NCBI GenBank assembly: GCA_016794925.1
Contig: JAEUIW010000010.1
Span: 42,784-106,783 of the forward strand
DNA length: 64,000 nucleotides
Source of the DNA: Phycisphaerae bacterium
Lineage (GTDB): Bacteria > Planctomycetota > Phycisphaerae > Phycisphaerales > UBA1924
Direction of reading: 5' to 3'
Part shown: positions 1-8,246 of the stretch, piece by piece
How the letters are laid out: each line of letters begins with the position of its first letter
Position numbering within the stretch: the first letter of the stretch is position 1
Translations under genes and position numbers: made by a program
Notes under the pieces: generated by a model
Told to the model about the DNA's origin: nothing
What the model saw: the letters and a program-made list of their open reading frames with translations, nothing else
Databases searched by the model: none

Positions 1-1
1 C

Positions 2-1174
2 GCGGACCCACGGCTACCACCCGCGGGAACGGCGATCGTCCGGGACTACCGGGGCCGGACGGTGCGGGTCGTGGTGCTGGCGGACGGGTTCGAGTTCGAG
101 GGTGAGCGCTACCGCTCCCTGTCGGCGATCGCCAAAGCGGTCATCTGGCACACCACCGGCTCAGGCAAGTCGCTCTCGATGTGTTTCCTGGTGGGGATGC
201 TGCGGCGGGAGGCCGTGCTGAACAACCCGACCTTCGTGATCCAGGTCGATCGGACGGACCTGGACCAGCAACTGCACGACCAGTTCGTTTCGGCCCGCTC
301 GCTGGTGGGCGAGGTCAAGCACGCCAAGAGCGTCGAGGACCTGCGCGGTCTGCTCCAGACGCAGGGCGGCGAGGTGATCTTCACCACGATCGAGAAGTTC
401 GCGCTGCGCGAGGGCGAGGCCGAGCATCCGGTGCTCTCAACTCGAGACAATGTGATCGTGATCGCCGATGAGGCGCACCGGAGCCAATACGGGTTCACCA
501 AGGGCTTTGCACGCTGGCTCGGGGCGGCGCTGCCCAATGCGCGGCGGCTGGGGTTCACCGGCACGCCTGTCTCCTTCAGCGGGGCCGATACCGTCGAGGT
601 CTTCGGTGACCTGGTCCACGTCTACGACATCCGCCAGAGCCAGGATGACAAGGCGACGGCCACGCTCAAGGGCAAGGCGATGGTCGTCTGCATGATTCGC
701 GAGAACTGCGTGCGGCTGTACGATGCGCTCAAGGCGCTGCCGGGGTGCCCCGAGATCAAGGTGGTGATGACCGGCGACCTGGGCAAGGACCCCGAGGCGT
801 GGAGCAAGGCCGGGCACCTGACGACCAAACAGCAGCGCGAGGCGATCAAGAAGCGGATGATCGACGCGGACGATCCGCTGTCGATGGTGATCGTCTGCGA
901 TATGTGGTTGACGGGCACGGACATCCCATGCCTGCACACGCTGTATGTAGACAAGCCCATGAAGGGCCACACAATGATCCAGGCGATCTCGCGTGTGAAC
1001 CGCGTGTTCAGCGACAAGCCGCACGGGCTGATCGTGGACTACATCGGCATCGGCGATGAGCTGCGGGCAGCCGGTCGGCCGCGGCGCGGTCGCCATGAGC
1101 GAGTTGGGAGATCAGCAGCGTCGCATCGGCGGGGTTTGGCTCTTCCGGAGTCACGGTCCAGATGGTACGGCTGA
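2..1174 (+). pseudogene. Chimeric remnant: DUF2924 fragment joined to deleted type I restriction HsdR
   Basis: The frame is open from the window edge. Codons 1-45 read as a DUF2924 protein ([16 protein letters not shown], then [19 protein letters not shown]), a family that in planctomycetes and proteobacteria usually accompanies recombinases. Where that family continues with TG..WNG, at about position 137, the frame switches to HsdR helicase sequence: Walker A TTGSGKS, Walker [11 protein letters not shown], motif III FTGTP, and later [20 protein letters not shown] and [10 protein letters not shown]. Two further lesions are seen. [13 protein letters not shown] (near 655) is followed at once by [10 protein letters not shown], although intact HsdR has roughly 100-150 residues in between. 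Homology stops after [10 protein letters not shown] (near 1066), so the helicase C-terminal region is absent. No HsdM or HsdS gene is visible. A GTG at 62 could serve as a start, but the DUF2924 frame clearly extends upstream of it. A non-functional relic is the best reading. Confidence 0.8.
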
Positions 1175-1314
1175 TGTGCCGACTCGACTTGTGGCGTCGC
1201 TACGCGGCATGATTGAAACCAGCCCAGAAAGCACCTGGGAACCGCCGCGGAAATGGCCGACGCGGTCTGGACCCGGACGCTGAACATCTGAGGGTCGCTG
1301 TCTGGAAAGCGGAT

Positions 1315-1379
1315 CAGTTCAGTTCAGTTCAGTCCAGTTCAGTTCAGTCCAGTTCGGTCCAGTTCGGTTCAGTTCGGTT
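1315..1379. repeat. Pentanucleotide tandem repeat, 13 units
   Basis: Thirteen consecutive 5-base units of CAGTT with variants CAGTC, CGGTT and CGGTC run without interruption. Substitutions occur mainly at unit positions 2 and 5. It lies in the gene-free stretch between the HsdR remnant and the acetyltransferase gene. The rest of 1175-1493 shows no gene, RNA or clear hairpin. Confidence 0.9.
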
Positions 1380-1493
1380 CAAGGCCGCCACGTGACGAAC
1401 ACCCGAGTCGCAAAGCCCCTGTGTATTCGGTTGGACCTGTGGTGGCCGCCGTCATGTTCAAGTCGCGCAACCGAGGTCGCGCGGCACGGATCA

Positions 1494-1988
1494 TCACTCC
1501 AGCACGAGCGTGACCGTCTCGCGTTGCACGGTCCTCGAGGTTTCTGGCGTCACGCAACGAGACACCATCTCGAACCCGTTCTTCTCGAGCACTCGGATCG
1601 ACGGAACGTTGTGCCCGGCGGCGGTGGCGTAGATCGGACGTCGCGTGAACTCGCGGAGCAACAGGGCCACCGCTCGTGTCGCGATGCCGCGGCCCCAGAG
1701 GGTTCGAGCGATCCAATAGCCGAGCGTGTCGGATCCATCCTGCGGTGAGATGTTGATCGCGCCGGCGAGGACACCGTCGGCCAGGATAACCCGAGGCGTG
1801 ACCCCCGTCGCACGACCCTCGGGATCTGCAAGGATCTCCGTCCAGCGGCGTTGGAATGTCGGCCAGTCACGCGGCTTTGTGCCAGCGAGTTCATTCGACG
1901 CTTCGTCGAGTTCGAAAGCATGGAGTGTGCGTATGTCAGCCGCGGATGTCCGGCGAATCGTGACCATTGGTCGCACGGGGAGAGGCAT
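1494..1988 (-). CDS. GNAT family N-acetyltransferase
   Basis: Predicted 164-residue cytosolic acyl-CoA-dependent N-acetyltransferase of the RimJ/RimL-like GNAT group; the substrate cannot be told from sequence. The acetyl-CoA pyrophosphate loop is visible as ARTLWGRGIATRAV (about residues 94-107), preceded by the LGYWIA strand and followed by HNVPSIRVLEKNGFEMV, the usual last helix and strand. The start at 1988 is preferred because a TACAAT box ends six bases upstream, the same arrangement as at many other genes here. An alternative ATG at 2024 has a GGGAGG only three bases ahead of it, and one at 1967 is also possible. The frame stays open far upstream but that part has no family resemblance. 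It stands alone, divergent from the ABM-domain gene. Confidence 0.8.
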   Translation of the reverse strand: MPLPVRPMVTIRRTSAADIRTLHAFELDEASNELAGTKPRDWPTFQRRWTEILADPEGRATGVTPRVILADGVLAGAINISPQDGSDTLGYWIARTLWGRGIATRAVALLLREFTRRPIYATAAGHNVPSIRVLEKNGFEMVSRCVTPETSRTVQRETVTLVLE

Positions 1989-1994
1989 CCGAGG

Positions 1995-2000
1995 ATTGTA
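1995..2000 (-). promoter_or_regulatory. -10 box of leaderless promoter for the GNAT gene
   Basis: TACAAT on the minus strand, six bases before the ATG at 1988. No convincing -35 or ribosome binding site is present. This fits the leaderless pattern described in the findings. Confidence 0.5.
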
Positions 2001-2213
2001 GAGGCGGCCCGAACTGTCGCTCATGATCCTCCCGAGCCGCCACAGCTTGGTTTCTTGCTTCCAAGACGTGATGACGCGGGATGCCGCCCCGCCGCGGGCA
2101 ACGGGCGCTTCCCGGTCGGTTCGCCGTGGCGAGTCCTGCGCGGGCAGGGCCCGTAGCATCCCCTGTGGGGCGCGGCGTCGCGTTCGCACGCGGCCACTGA
2201 AAGGAAACCCCCT

Positions 2214-2585
2214 GTGCTCCAACTCAAACCACTTGACCCAACGGTCCCGATCTTCCAACAGATGAGCGCCGAGGCCTCGCCCGTTGTGCTGGTCAACGTG
2301 TTCACGGTTGCCGAACACGATGTCCCCGCCCTGCTCACGGCCTGGGAAGCGGATGCGAATTGGATGAAGCAGCAGCCCGGCTATATTTCGACCCAGCTGC
2401 ACCGGGGCATTGCGGGCAGCACCGTGTTCATGAACTACGCGGTGTGGGAGTCGGTGGCGCACTTCCGCGCGGCATTCAACCACCCCGAGTTCCGCAAAGC
2501 CCTGGTTCAGTATCCTCCGTCGGCGGTCGCGTCACCGCACCTGTTCACACGCCTCACCGTGCCGAATCTGTGTGTGGGGCCGTAG
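2214..2585 (+). CDS. Antibiotic biosynthesis monooxygenase (ABM) domain protein
   Basis: A 123-residue protein consisting essentially of one dimeric alpha/beta-barrel (ABM) domain. Typical segments are VVLVNVFTVAEHDVPALLTAW, then QQPGYISTQLHRG, then FMNYAVWESVAHFRAAFNHPEF. Members include cofactor-free monooxygenases and haem-degrading enzymes, but many only have a general stress or quinone-related role, so the substrate is open. The GTG start at 2214 has AAGGAA about eight bases upstream. An internal ATG at 2262 would also leave a whole domain. It is a single gene with no partner nearby. Confidence 0.8.
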   Translation: MLQLKPLDPTVPIFQQMSAEASPVVLVNVFTVAEHDVPALLTAWEADANWMKQQPGYISTQLHRGIAGSTVFMNYAVWESVAHFRAAFNHPEFRKALVQYPPSAVASPHLFTRLTVPNLCVGP

Positions 2586-2989
2586 CACGCGGCCGCGGAT
2601 GACGCAAGATCAGCCGCGCACGCGGGCAGCGGGTCCCGTGACCGACACAGTTGCCTCCCGCCCCGGTTGGTCACCGGCTTGCCGCCCCTACGGCGCGGCT
2701 TTCTGCCGAGTCCACGTCTGGCGGTATCCGAACTCAAGAAGTCTGCTACCCGACGAACGGCGCGGCTGAAACCACCCCAATCCACCCAACGCTTGAACCG
2801 CAACTCTCTTTCTTTCCGGTTCCGAAAGGCCCTCGCCAATCTCAAGGCTCTGGGGCCGCAGACGCGAGGGAGATTGCCCTCCGGCGAACATCCGAATGCA
2901 GGACAAAATCAGAATCAGTCACAGCAACCCGACCCGGAGCTCGGGGGACGTGAATCAGAACCCTGGATACCGGGCCGGTGCGCAGGCGA
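2586..2989. other. Gene-free stretch
   Basis: Short overlapping open frames on both strands here have no family resemblance, start signal or consistent codon bias. I see no RNA gene, repeat or clear terminator. Confidence 0.5.
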
Positions 2990-3523
2990 TCAACGGCGAC
3001 GTCGAACCGCCGTCAGCCCGGCCAGACCCAGCAGCGCGGCCCCCGCCGGTGCGGGCACAATCGTCACGGAAATATCATCCACAACGATCCCCAGCACGCC
3101 GTCCCACCCGCGAAACTCAATGTCCCACTCGGCGCCGTTGGCCGCGACAAAGTCGAACTGAAGCTGGGTCCAGTCCTCCAGCGGCAATCCCAAGGGAGAG
3201 TCCGAGAACACGACCTGATCCTGGATCGTGATGACCATCCCGTCGTCTCCCAACCCGTAGTTCTTCGCCCACAATTCAAGGCGGTATTGCACACCATCGC
3301 TGAGCGACAGTGCTTGCAACAGCTCTGCACCTGGAGCCGATCCTGAAAAGATCGCGCCAAACTGCCCTGTGTGGCTATCGGACGTGATGACCACAGAACT
3401 GTTGGCTACTCCCCAGCCGGCCAGTGTTCCGGTCTCAAATCCGCCGTTCACCACCAGTTCGGCCCTGGCCAACGCGGCACCCGCAACTGCCACCACACCA
3501 ATCACCATTGCCGTCTTCTTCAT
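2990..3523 (-). CDS. PEP-CTERM sorting-domain extracellular protein
   Basis: A 177-residue exported protein. Residues 1-21 form a signal peptide (Lys-Lys, then a hydrophobic core, ending ALARA). The middle is a beta-rich, carbohydrate-binding-like domain starting ELVVNGGFETGTLAGW, a sequence common in PEP-CTERM surface proteins. The C-terminus is VPAPAGAALLGLAGLTAVRRRR: a Pro-containing motif, one membrane segment and an Arg cluster. This is the sorting signal handled by exosortase-type enzymes; VPAPA is the planctomycete-like variant of the PEP motif. AAGGA lies seven bases before the ATG. No exosortase gene is in the window. The ligand is unknown. Confidence 0.85.
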   Translation of the reverse strand: MKKTAMVIGVVAVAGAALARAELVVNGGFETGTLAGWGVANSSVVITSDSHTGQFGAIFSGSAPGAELLQALSLSDGVQYRLELWAKNYGLGDDGMVITIQDQVVFSDSPLGLPLEDWTQLQFDFVAANGAEWDIEFRGWDGVLGIVVDDISVTIVPAPAGAALLGLAGLTAVRRRR

Positions 3524-4062
3524 GACTCATCCTTGGAATTGGTTGATCTGGAACTCGATTCACACCCTTGATTCAGGGATTATTCTACACGCTCAGTTCG
3601 ACTTCGCCTTGATTGCGATTGACCCAACACGACCCAATCCGAATTCGGCCACCGCACGCGGAGCGCACAGCAATCATGTCGAAGCGATGCAAGCTCTCCG
3701 CAGCCCTGATCATCCACCGAAATAGCCCGGCCTATCGGTCCGAGCGCTATTTTACACCCACTCCCGTCAGGCGACTTACCGCCTACGCGCAGTCAGTATG
3801 GCACGACAATTCTGCCGCAGCAAGGGAATTATACACAACGTGCCTGCCTGATCCCCTCGATTGTGGGAATAACTCGTCCGGCATCGCTGCCTCCGTCCCC
3901 ATCCTTCAAAGCAAAGAAACTACTCGGATGACTGTGTCTCGTTGCCTCGCTGGGCCCGCGTGACGAGTTCGCGATCAGAGACCCGACCGATCGCCTTGGC
4001 CAGGGGTGAGACCATTTGAAAAGACCCAACGGGGTCCGCGCGGCGACTCGCGCCAATCTCGC
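3524..4062. other. Intergenic region between divergent PEP-CTERM and padR genes
   Basis: This holds the upstream regions of both neighbours. It is less GC-rich than most of the window. An open frame at 3613-3963 on the plus strand has no family resemblance and no good start. A TAGAAT-like box on the minus strand near 3585 may serve the PEP-CTERM gene, but no -35 could be matched to it. Confidence 0.4.
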
Positions 4063-4102
4063 TTGACTCTGGAGTCACGATCATATATCTTATAGATATA
4101 TG
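4063..4102 (+). promoter_or_regulatory. padR promoter overlapped by a palindromic operator
   Basis: TTGACT (4063-4068), 17 bases, then TATCTT (4086-4091) form a good housekeeping promoter. A perfect inverted repeat covers the -10 and the start codon: left arm CATATATC (4082-4089), five-base spacer, right arm GATATATG (4095-4102). Transcription from this -10 would begin at or next to the ATG at 4100, giving a leaderless mRNA. PadR proteins typically repress their own genes through AT-rich dyads, so this is very probably the auto-operator. Confidence 0.75.
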
Positions 4103-4669
4103 CGACCCTCCTCGCCTCTCCGGACCACCGAATACGCGCTCCTCGGCGTGCTCGCGCAGGGCGGACCCATGTCCGGATACGACGCGAGAGCCTACATCGA
4201 CGCGTCCGTCGCGCAGTTCTGGAGCGAGAGTTTCGGCCAGATCTACCCCGCTCTCGAGCGTCTGAGGCGCCGACGACTGGTGCTCTGCCGCGCCGACGCG
4301 GCGTCCGCTCGGGCACGGAAGATCTTCGAGATCACCGCGACGGGTCGCCGGACGCTGGAGGCGTGGCTCGCTGTCCCACCCGAACCCGAGCGCCCCCGGA
4401 GCGAGTCAATCCTCAAGACGTTCCTGGGTGATCAGGCCCCTCCCGGTGTGATTGTCGAGCATCTTCGTTCGCTGGCGGCGGACATGGAACTCCGGGCAAG
4501 GACCCTTGAGCAAACGGAAGCGCACGTGAAGAGCAGCGAGCCGCGATCGAGATCGCTCGCGTACGCGCTGGCTTCAATCCGAGCGGGCATCCGCCTGGCG
4601 CGAGCACGTGCGGCTTGGGCACATGAGGCCATCGACCTGATCGAGGCACAAGAAAGGGACCCGCAATGA
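4100..4669 (+). CDS. PadR family transcriptional regulator
   Basis: A 189-residue repressor. Residues 8-85 form the PadR winged helix: TEYALLGVLAQGGPMSGYD, then the QIYPALERLRRRRLV recognition region and wing with ITATGRRTLEAWL. The C-terminal part (about residues 100-185) is the helical dimerisation region (Vir_act_alpha_C-like). The ATG at 4100 has no ribosome binding site but sits inside its own operator and promoter. It overlaps the next gene by four bases (ATGA), so it probably controls the membrane protease encoded there. Ligand unknown. Confidence 0.88.
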   Translation: MRPSSPLRTTEYALLGVLAQGGPMSGYDARAYIDASVAQFWSESFGQIYPALERLRRRRLVLCRADAASARARKIFEITATGRRTLEAWLAVPPEPERPRSESILKTFLGDQAPPGVIVEHLRSLAADMELRARTLEQTEAHVKSSEPRSRSLAYALASIRAGIRLARARAAWAHEAIDLIEAQERDPQ

Positions 4670-5697
4670 GCGTCGCACGGACGATTCCCCACCCGGATCC
4701 TCATCTTCGCGACACGCCTCCCGCTGACGACGGCGGCGCCCCAGTCGCGGCCGCGGGGATGTTCGATCTCACCCGGCTTGAACAACCTCCACCGGGATGG
4801 ACGTTCGCCGTTCTGCCGGCAGCCATCGCATGGCTGGGAGGGGTTGCGTTCCTGGGGCAATTCCGATCCAACCAGATCGCCGAAGCGATCGGGGCAATCG
4901 TGCCGCTCGGGCCGCTGTTCTGGGTGTGCATCGGGCTGGCGGCGGCGGGCACCGGAGGCGCAGTTTTCTGGGGCCGAAGAAAACACGCGGCGTTGTGGGC
5001 GGGCGTGCTGGGCTATCTGGCCGGGCACGCGCTGTTCGCTTCGCTGCCGGTGCATCATGTGATCGACTTCACCATTCCATTCAGATCAACCGCGGACGGC
5101 ATGGCGTTCGCCGCGCACCGATTGGTCTACGGCATGTGCGTCGCCATTTCCGCCGGGAGTGCGGTGGCGTTGGCGGCAGCGGCGGTGGGATCGTGGCCCA
5201 GGTTCCATCTGGGAATCGGCGCCTGGGGGGCAATCGGACGCGACTTCACGCACACGAGCAAGCCCGAGACCTACCGCAAGGCGATGCTCGGATTCGCCGT
5301 TTTCGCCGCGATCCTCTGGGTCGTTGGGCAGATGAGCGTGGAGCTAAGGCCGCTGCGGAGCGGCCAGCTGTGGGGACTCATCCCCGCGATCCTGTTGGCG
5401 GCGCTGGCGAACGCGCTCATCGAGGAGATCATCTACCGCGGGGTGCTCCAACCCGCGTTCGTCCATGCGGCGGGCATCGCGCGCGGGTTGTGGATCCAGG
5501 GGCTGATGTTCGGCCTGCTGCACTGGGGGGTGAGCGTGGGCGTCGTCGCGGCGCTGCCCACATCGCTCCTCATCGGCGTCGGCTCCGTGTTCTGGGGCAA
5601 GGCCGCGCTCGAGACCCGTGGCTTGTCGTGGGTGATCGTTGCGCACGCGCTGATCGATGTGGCCATCATGTGCGCGTACTTCACGCCACGATTGTGA
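4666..5697 (+). CDS. CPBP family intramembrane glutamic endopeptidase
   Basis: A 343-residue polytopic membrane protein with about seven or eight hydrophobic segments and a soluble N-terminus of about 40 residues. The C-terminal third carries the three CPBP (Rce1/Abi) motifs in order: EEIIYR (EExxxR, near residue 251), a His in FGLLHWG (FxxxH, near 285) and HALID (HxxxD, near 331). These form the catalytic site in the Rce1-like fold. Bacterial members are linked to bacteriocin maturation or immunity and to protein processing; no peptide substrate gene is visible. It is co-transcribed with padR by a four-base overlap and is probably under its control. Confidence 0.85.
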   Translation: MSVARTIPHPDPHLRDTPPADDGGAPVAAAGMFDLTRLEQPPPGWTFAVLPAAIAWLGGVAFLGQFRSNQIAEAIGAIVPLGPLFWVCIGLAAAGTGGAVFWGRRKHAALWAGVLGYLAGHALFASLPVHHVIDFTIPFRSTADGMAFAAHRLVYGMCVAISAGSAVALAAAAVGSWPRFHLGIGAWGAIGRDFTHTSKPETYRKAMLGFAVFAAILWVVGQMSVELRPLRSGQLWGLIPAILLAALANALIEEIIYRGVLQPAFVHAAGIARGLWIQGLMFGLLHWGVSVGVVAALPTSLLIGVGSVFWGKAALETRGLSWVIVAHALIDVAIMCAYFTPRL

Positions 5698-6018
5698 CCA
5701 CGCCCTGTGCGCGGCGATCGTGCGAGGCTACGCCGCGGACATGGCAAACCAGGCCCGATCGAAGTTCCCTACCGGCAGGACATGCGGGCCGGTCGAGGAG
5801 GCGTGCCGAGGCGCGTCGGATGCCCCCCACCATTCGACACGTTCAACATGTCTCTCTTGCGCGCCGGCCGCACGGTCACCCCTCGGTACGCCGATCGAAT
5901 TGGAGGGGCACGTCATCCTCGGGCCGAGCGCGACGCGGGGCTTCCGTCCTCTGTTCGCGTTACTTCCAGGTCGCTGCCCGGGCGCGCGCAGACGAACCAT
6001 GACATACCCGGTTCCAAC
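5698..6018. other. Gene-free stretch between convergent genes
   Basis: Between the stops of the CPBP protease and SDR genes. Open frames occur on both strands but none has a family resemblance or a plausible start. No strong hairpin followed by a T-tract was found. Confidence 0.4.
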
Positions 6019-6828
6019 CTATTGGCGCGGCGCCGCCGCCGAACCCGCGAGAATTCCGCCGTCGATCACAAACTCGGCTCCGGTAACGTAGGCCGACTCG
6101 TCGCTGGCGAGGTACAGCGCCATCATCGCGACATCGCGCGGCGATCCCATCCGCCCCAGCGGCACTTCCGATGCAATGACGGCGATGGAAGCCTCACGAG
6201 TCTCCGGGGTGTCACCGAGCATCGGTTCCCACATGGGCGTGAGGATGGCTCCGGGGTGAATCGAATTGCAGCGGATCGGGTAGCCCATCTCCGCGCAGTA
6301 CAACGCCACGGACTTCGTGTGGTTCCGTACGCCGGCCTTGCTGGATGCGTATGCCGCGGCACGGCTGATGCCGACCTGTCCCGATCGCGAGGAGATGTTG
6401 ACGATCGACCCGCCGCGGCCGCGCGGCGGCTTCATCGCTCCGATCGCGTGCTTGCAGCCAAGGAAAACCCCTTCGAGGTTTGTGGCGTGGACCGCTCGCC
6501 ACGCCTCCAGCGATGCATGCTCGGGATCGTGCGGGCCCATGGGGGGCACGAAGCCGGTGATGCCCGCGTTGTTCACGAGAATATCGATCCGCGCGTGCGC
6601 GGCGACGGCCTCGGCCACCACGCGACGCCAGTGCGATTCGTCGCGGACGTCGAGTTCCCGAGCGATGACACCCCGTCCGATCGCCGCGGCGGCCGCTTCC
6701 ACGCGGGCGACGTCGACATCCGTGGCGAGCACGATGGCACCCTCTCCGGCAAACACCTCGGCGCACGCCTGCCCGATGCCGCGTGCCGCGCCGGTGATCA
6801 ATGCCACCCTTTGCCCGAGTCGATTCAC
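6019..6828 (-). CDS. SDR family NAD(P)-dependent oxidoreductase
   Basis: A 269-residue classical short-chain dehydrogenase. The cofactor loop is TGAARGIG near the N-terminus, followed by an Asp in ATDVDV, which favours NAD over NADP. NNAG lies near residue 95. Catalytic residues are Ser in NISSRSG and Tyr/Lys in YASSK. The C-terminal SAYVTGAEFVIDGG is the usual SDR end. The substrate is unknown. The start is taken as GTG at 6828, with GGGAG about nine bases upstream. A longer frame to an ATG at 6903 adds 25 residues unlike the family. The ureohydrolase gene lies upstream on the same strand, 238 bases away, so linkage is uncertain. Confidence 0.85.
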   Translation of the reverse strand: MNRLGQRVALITGAARGIGQACAEVFAGEGAIVLATDVDVARVEAAAAAIGRGVIARELDVRDESHWRRVVAEAVAAHARIDILVNNAGITGFVPPMGPHDPEHASLEAWRAVHATNLEGVFLGCKHAIGAMKPPRGRGGSIVNISSRSGQVGISRAAAYASSKAGVRNHTKSVALYCAEMGYPIRCNSIHPGAILTPMWEPMLGDTPETREASIAVIASEVPLGRMGSPRDVAMMALYLASDESAYVTGAEFVIDGGILAGSAAAPRQ

Positions 6829-7066
6829 CCCAGGATGCTCCCGTGCCCGCGACGACGTCACGTCAAGGTTACGCTCCGCCTTCGACACCGGGGGGAACGC
6901 CAAGCAACCGCCAGCGCCGCACTTCTTCGCCAGTGTGGCCCGCCGGCGGCCGCTCGGTCCCCGACCATTGCTCCCGATTCATCATGCCGCTCGACACGAT
7001 CTGCGTGCGTGCGACGCCGGGTCGCCGGGCGCGCCGGTCGGACGGCCCTCGCTCGATTCCGCATGA

Positions 7067-8149
7067 TCACGCGCGGTGCCGAGCCCCGCGTGCTCGGACC
7101 GAACCGGTCGTGACCCGCGGCGCGGTCGCCAGACCCTCCCGCCGCACGGCGTCCAGCGCCAGAATCTCAAACACGACCTGCGCCGCGAGCAGCGCCGTGA
7201 TGCCGCTCGGATCCCGATCGGGGAGAACCTCGACCACGTCGGCCCCAACCAGATTCGCGCCGCGCAGCGACCGGAGAATCCCCAGCGCTTCCGCGCTGGT
7301 GAAACCGCCGATGCTCGGCGTGCCCGTCCCCGGCGCGAACGCCGGATCGACCACGTCCACGTCGAATGTCAGGTAGGTCTCCCGTCCCGCGAGCCGCTCC
7401 ACGAACCCGCGAACCTCCTCGGCGCCCTCGCGGTGGGAACGCCGCCATTGCTCGAAGCCCAGCACGGTGACACCGGCCCGGTGCGCGAACTCGAGGTCCG
7501 CCGCGGCATTGAGCGGGCCCTTGATCCCAACGCTGAGCATGGCCCGGGGGTCGATCAGGCCGTCCTGAACGGCTCGGACGAACACGGACGCATGCCCCCA
7601 ACGTTCGCCCCAGACCGAATCCACGGTGTCCAGATGACTATCGAAATGCAGAAGGGCGAGCCCGCGGCGCGGCTTCCCACGCCGCTCCCACGTGGCGCGG
7701 ATGTTGGCGTACGCCACGGAGTGATCCCCCCCCACCGCCAGCAGGCGCGTGTGACGGCGATCACCGAGCCGGCGCGCGAACGCGACAACCGAGTCGAGCG
7801 TCCCCTTGAGCTCGTAAGGCCGCACGGGCGCGTCGCCCCCGTCAGCCAGGCTCAGCACCTGGCAGACGTCCACGCCATGCTCCATGGAATAGCGCTTGAT
7901 GTACTGCGATTCCGCGCGCACCGCCCGTGGACCGAATCGAGCGCCCGGGCGATAGGTCACGCCCGCGTCGTGCGGCACCCCGTAGATCACCCAATCAATC
8001 GGCCCGGCTTCCCGACCCCGCCCCTCATCTCCCCGGATCGCGCGCCCGGGCGCGACGACCTCGGCCAGGGTGGGAAACCTCAGGAAAGTGCAGGGCCCCG
8101 CGAACCGCGGCACGACTCGCGCCGACACCATCTTGGTCCTGTCCGCCAT
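7067..8149 (-). CDS. Ureohydrolase (agmatinase/arginase superfamily)
   Basis: A 360-residue manganese hydrolase that releases urea from a guanidino compound; agmatine is the usual substrate for this subgroup. Metal-binding motifs in order are GGDHS, FDSHLDT (the canonical DAHxD with Ser for Ala) and FDVDVVDPAFAPGTG (SxDxDxxDP with Phe at the second position), followed by GGFTSAEAL. N-terminal VPHDAGVTYRPGARFGPRAVR matches the agmatinase signature. It is about 50 residues longer than typical SpeB, mostly at the N-terminus. The motifs do not separate agmatinase from guanidinobutyrase or related enzymes. The ATG at 8149 has a TAGGAT box six bases upstream and no ribosome binding site. Confidence 0.82.
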   Translation of the reverse strand: MADRTKMVSARVVPRFAGPCTFLRFPTLAEVVAPGRAIRGDEGRGREAGPIDWVIYGVPHDAGVTYRPGARFGPRAVRAESQYIKRYSMEHGVDVCQVLSLADGGDAPVRPYELKGTLDSVVAFARRLGDRRHTRLLAVGGDHSVAYANIRATWERRGKPRRGLALLHFDSHLDTVDSVWGERWGHASVFVRAVQDGLIDPRAMLSVGIKGPLNAAADLEFAHRAGVTVLGFEQWRRSHREGAEEVRGFVERLAGRETYLTFDVDVVDPAFAPGTGTPSIGGFTSAEALGILRSLRGANLVGADVVEVLPDRDPSGITALLAAQVVFEILALDAVRREGLATAPRVTTGSVRARGARHRA

Positions 8150-8155
8150 GGCGGC

Positions 8156-8161
8156 ATCCTA
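8156..8161 (-). promoter_or_regulatory. -10 box of leaderless promoter for the ureohydrolase gene
   Basis: TAGGAT on the minus strand, six bases before the ATG at 8149; no recognisable -35. Confidence 0.45.
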
Positions 8162-8246
8162 CCCTGCGGCTCCCCGGCGCGTTCGGCGCGGCTGGAACGG
8201 ACGGCGACGCTCCGACCGGGTCGAGCGCCGCGCGGGGACCCGCCCC

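Noticed and set aside
3613-3963. Plus-strand open frame of 116 codons in the gap before padR
   Set aside because: No ribosome binding site, no -10 at leaderless distance, no domain and an unlikely amino acid composition.
5728-6000. Minus-strand open frame after the SDR gene
   Set aside because: Arg/Pro-rich composition without motifs and no start signal; treated as non-coding.
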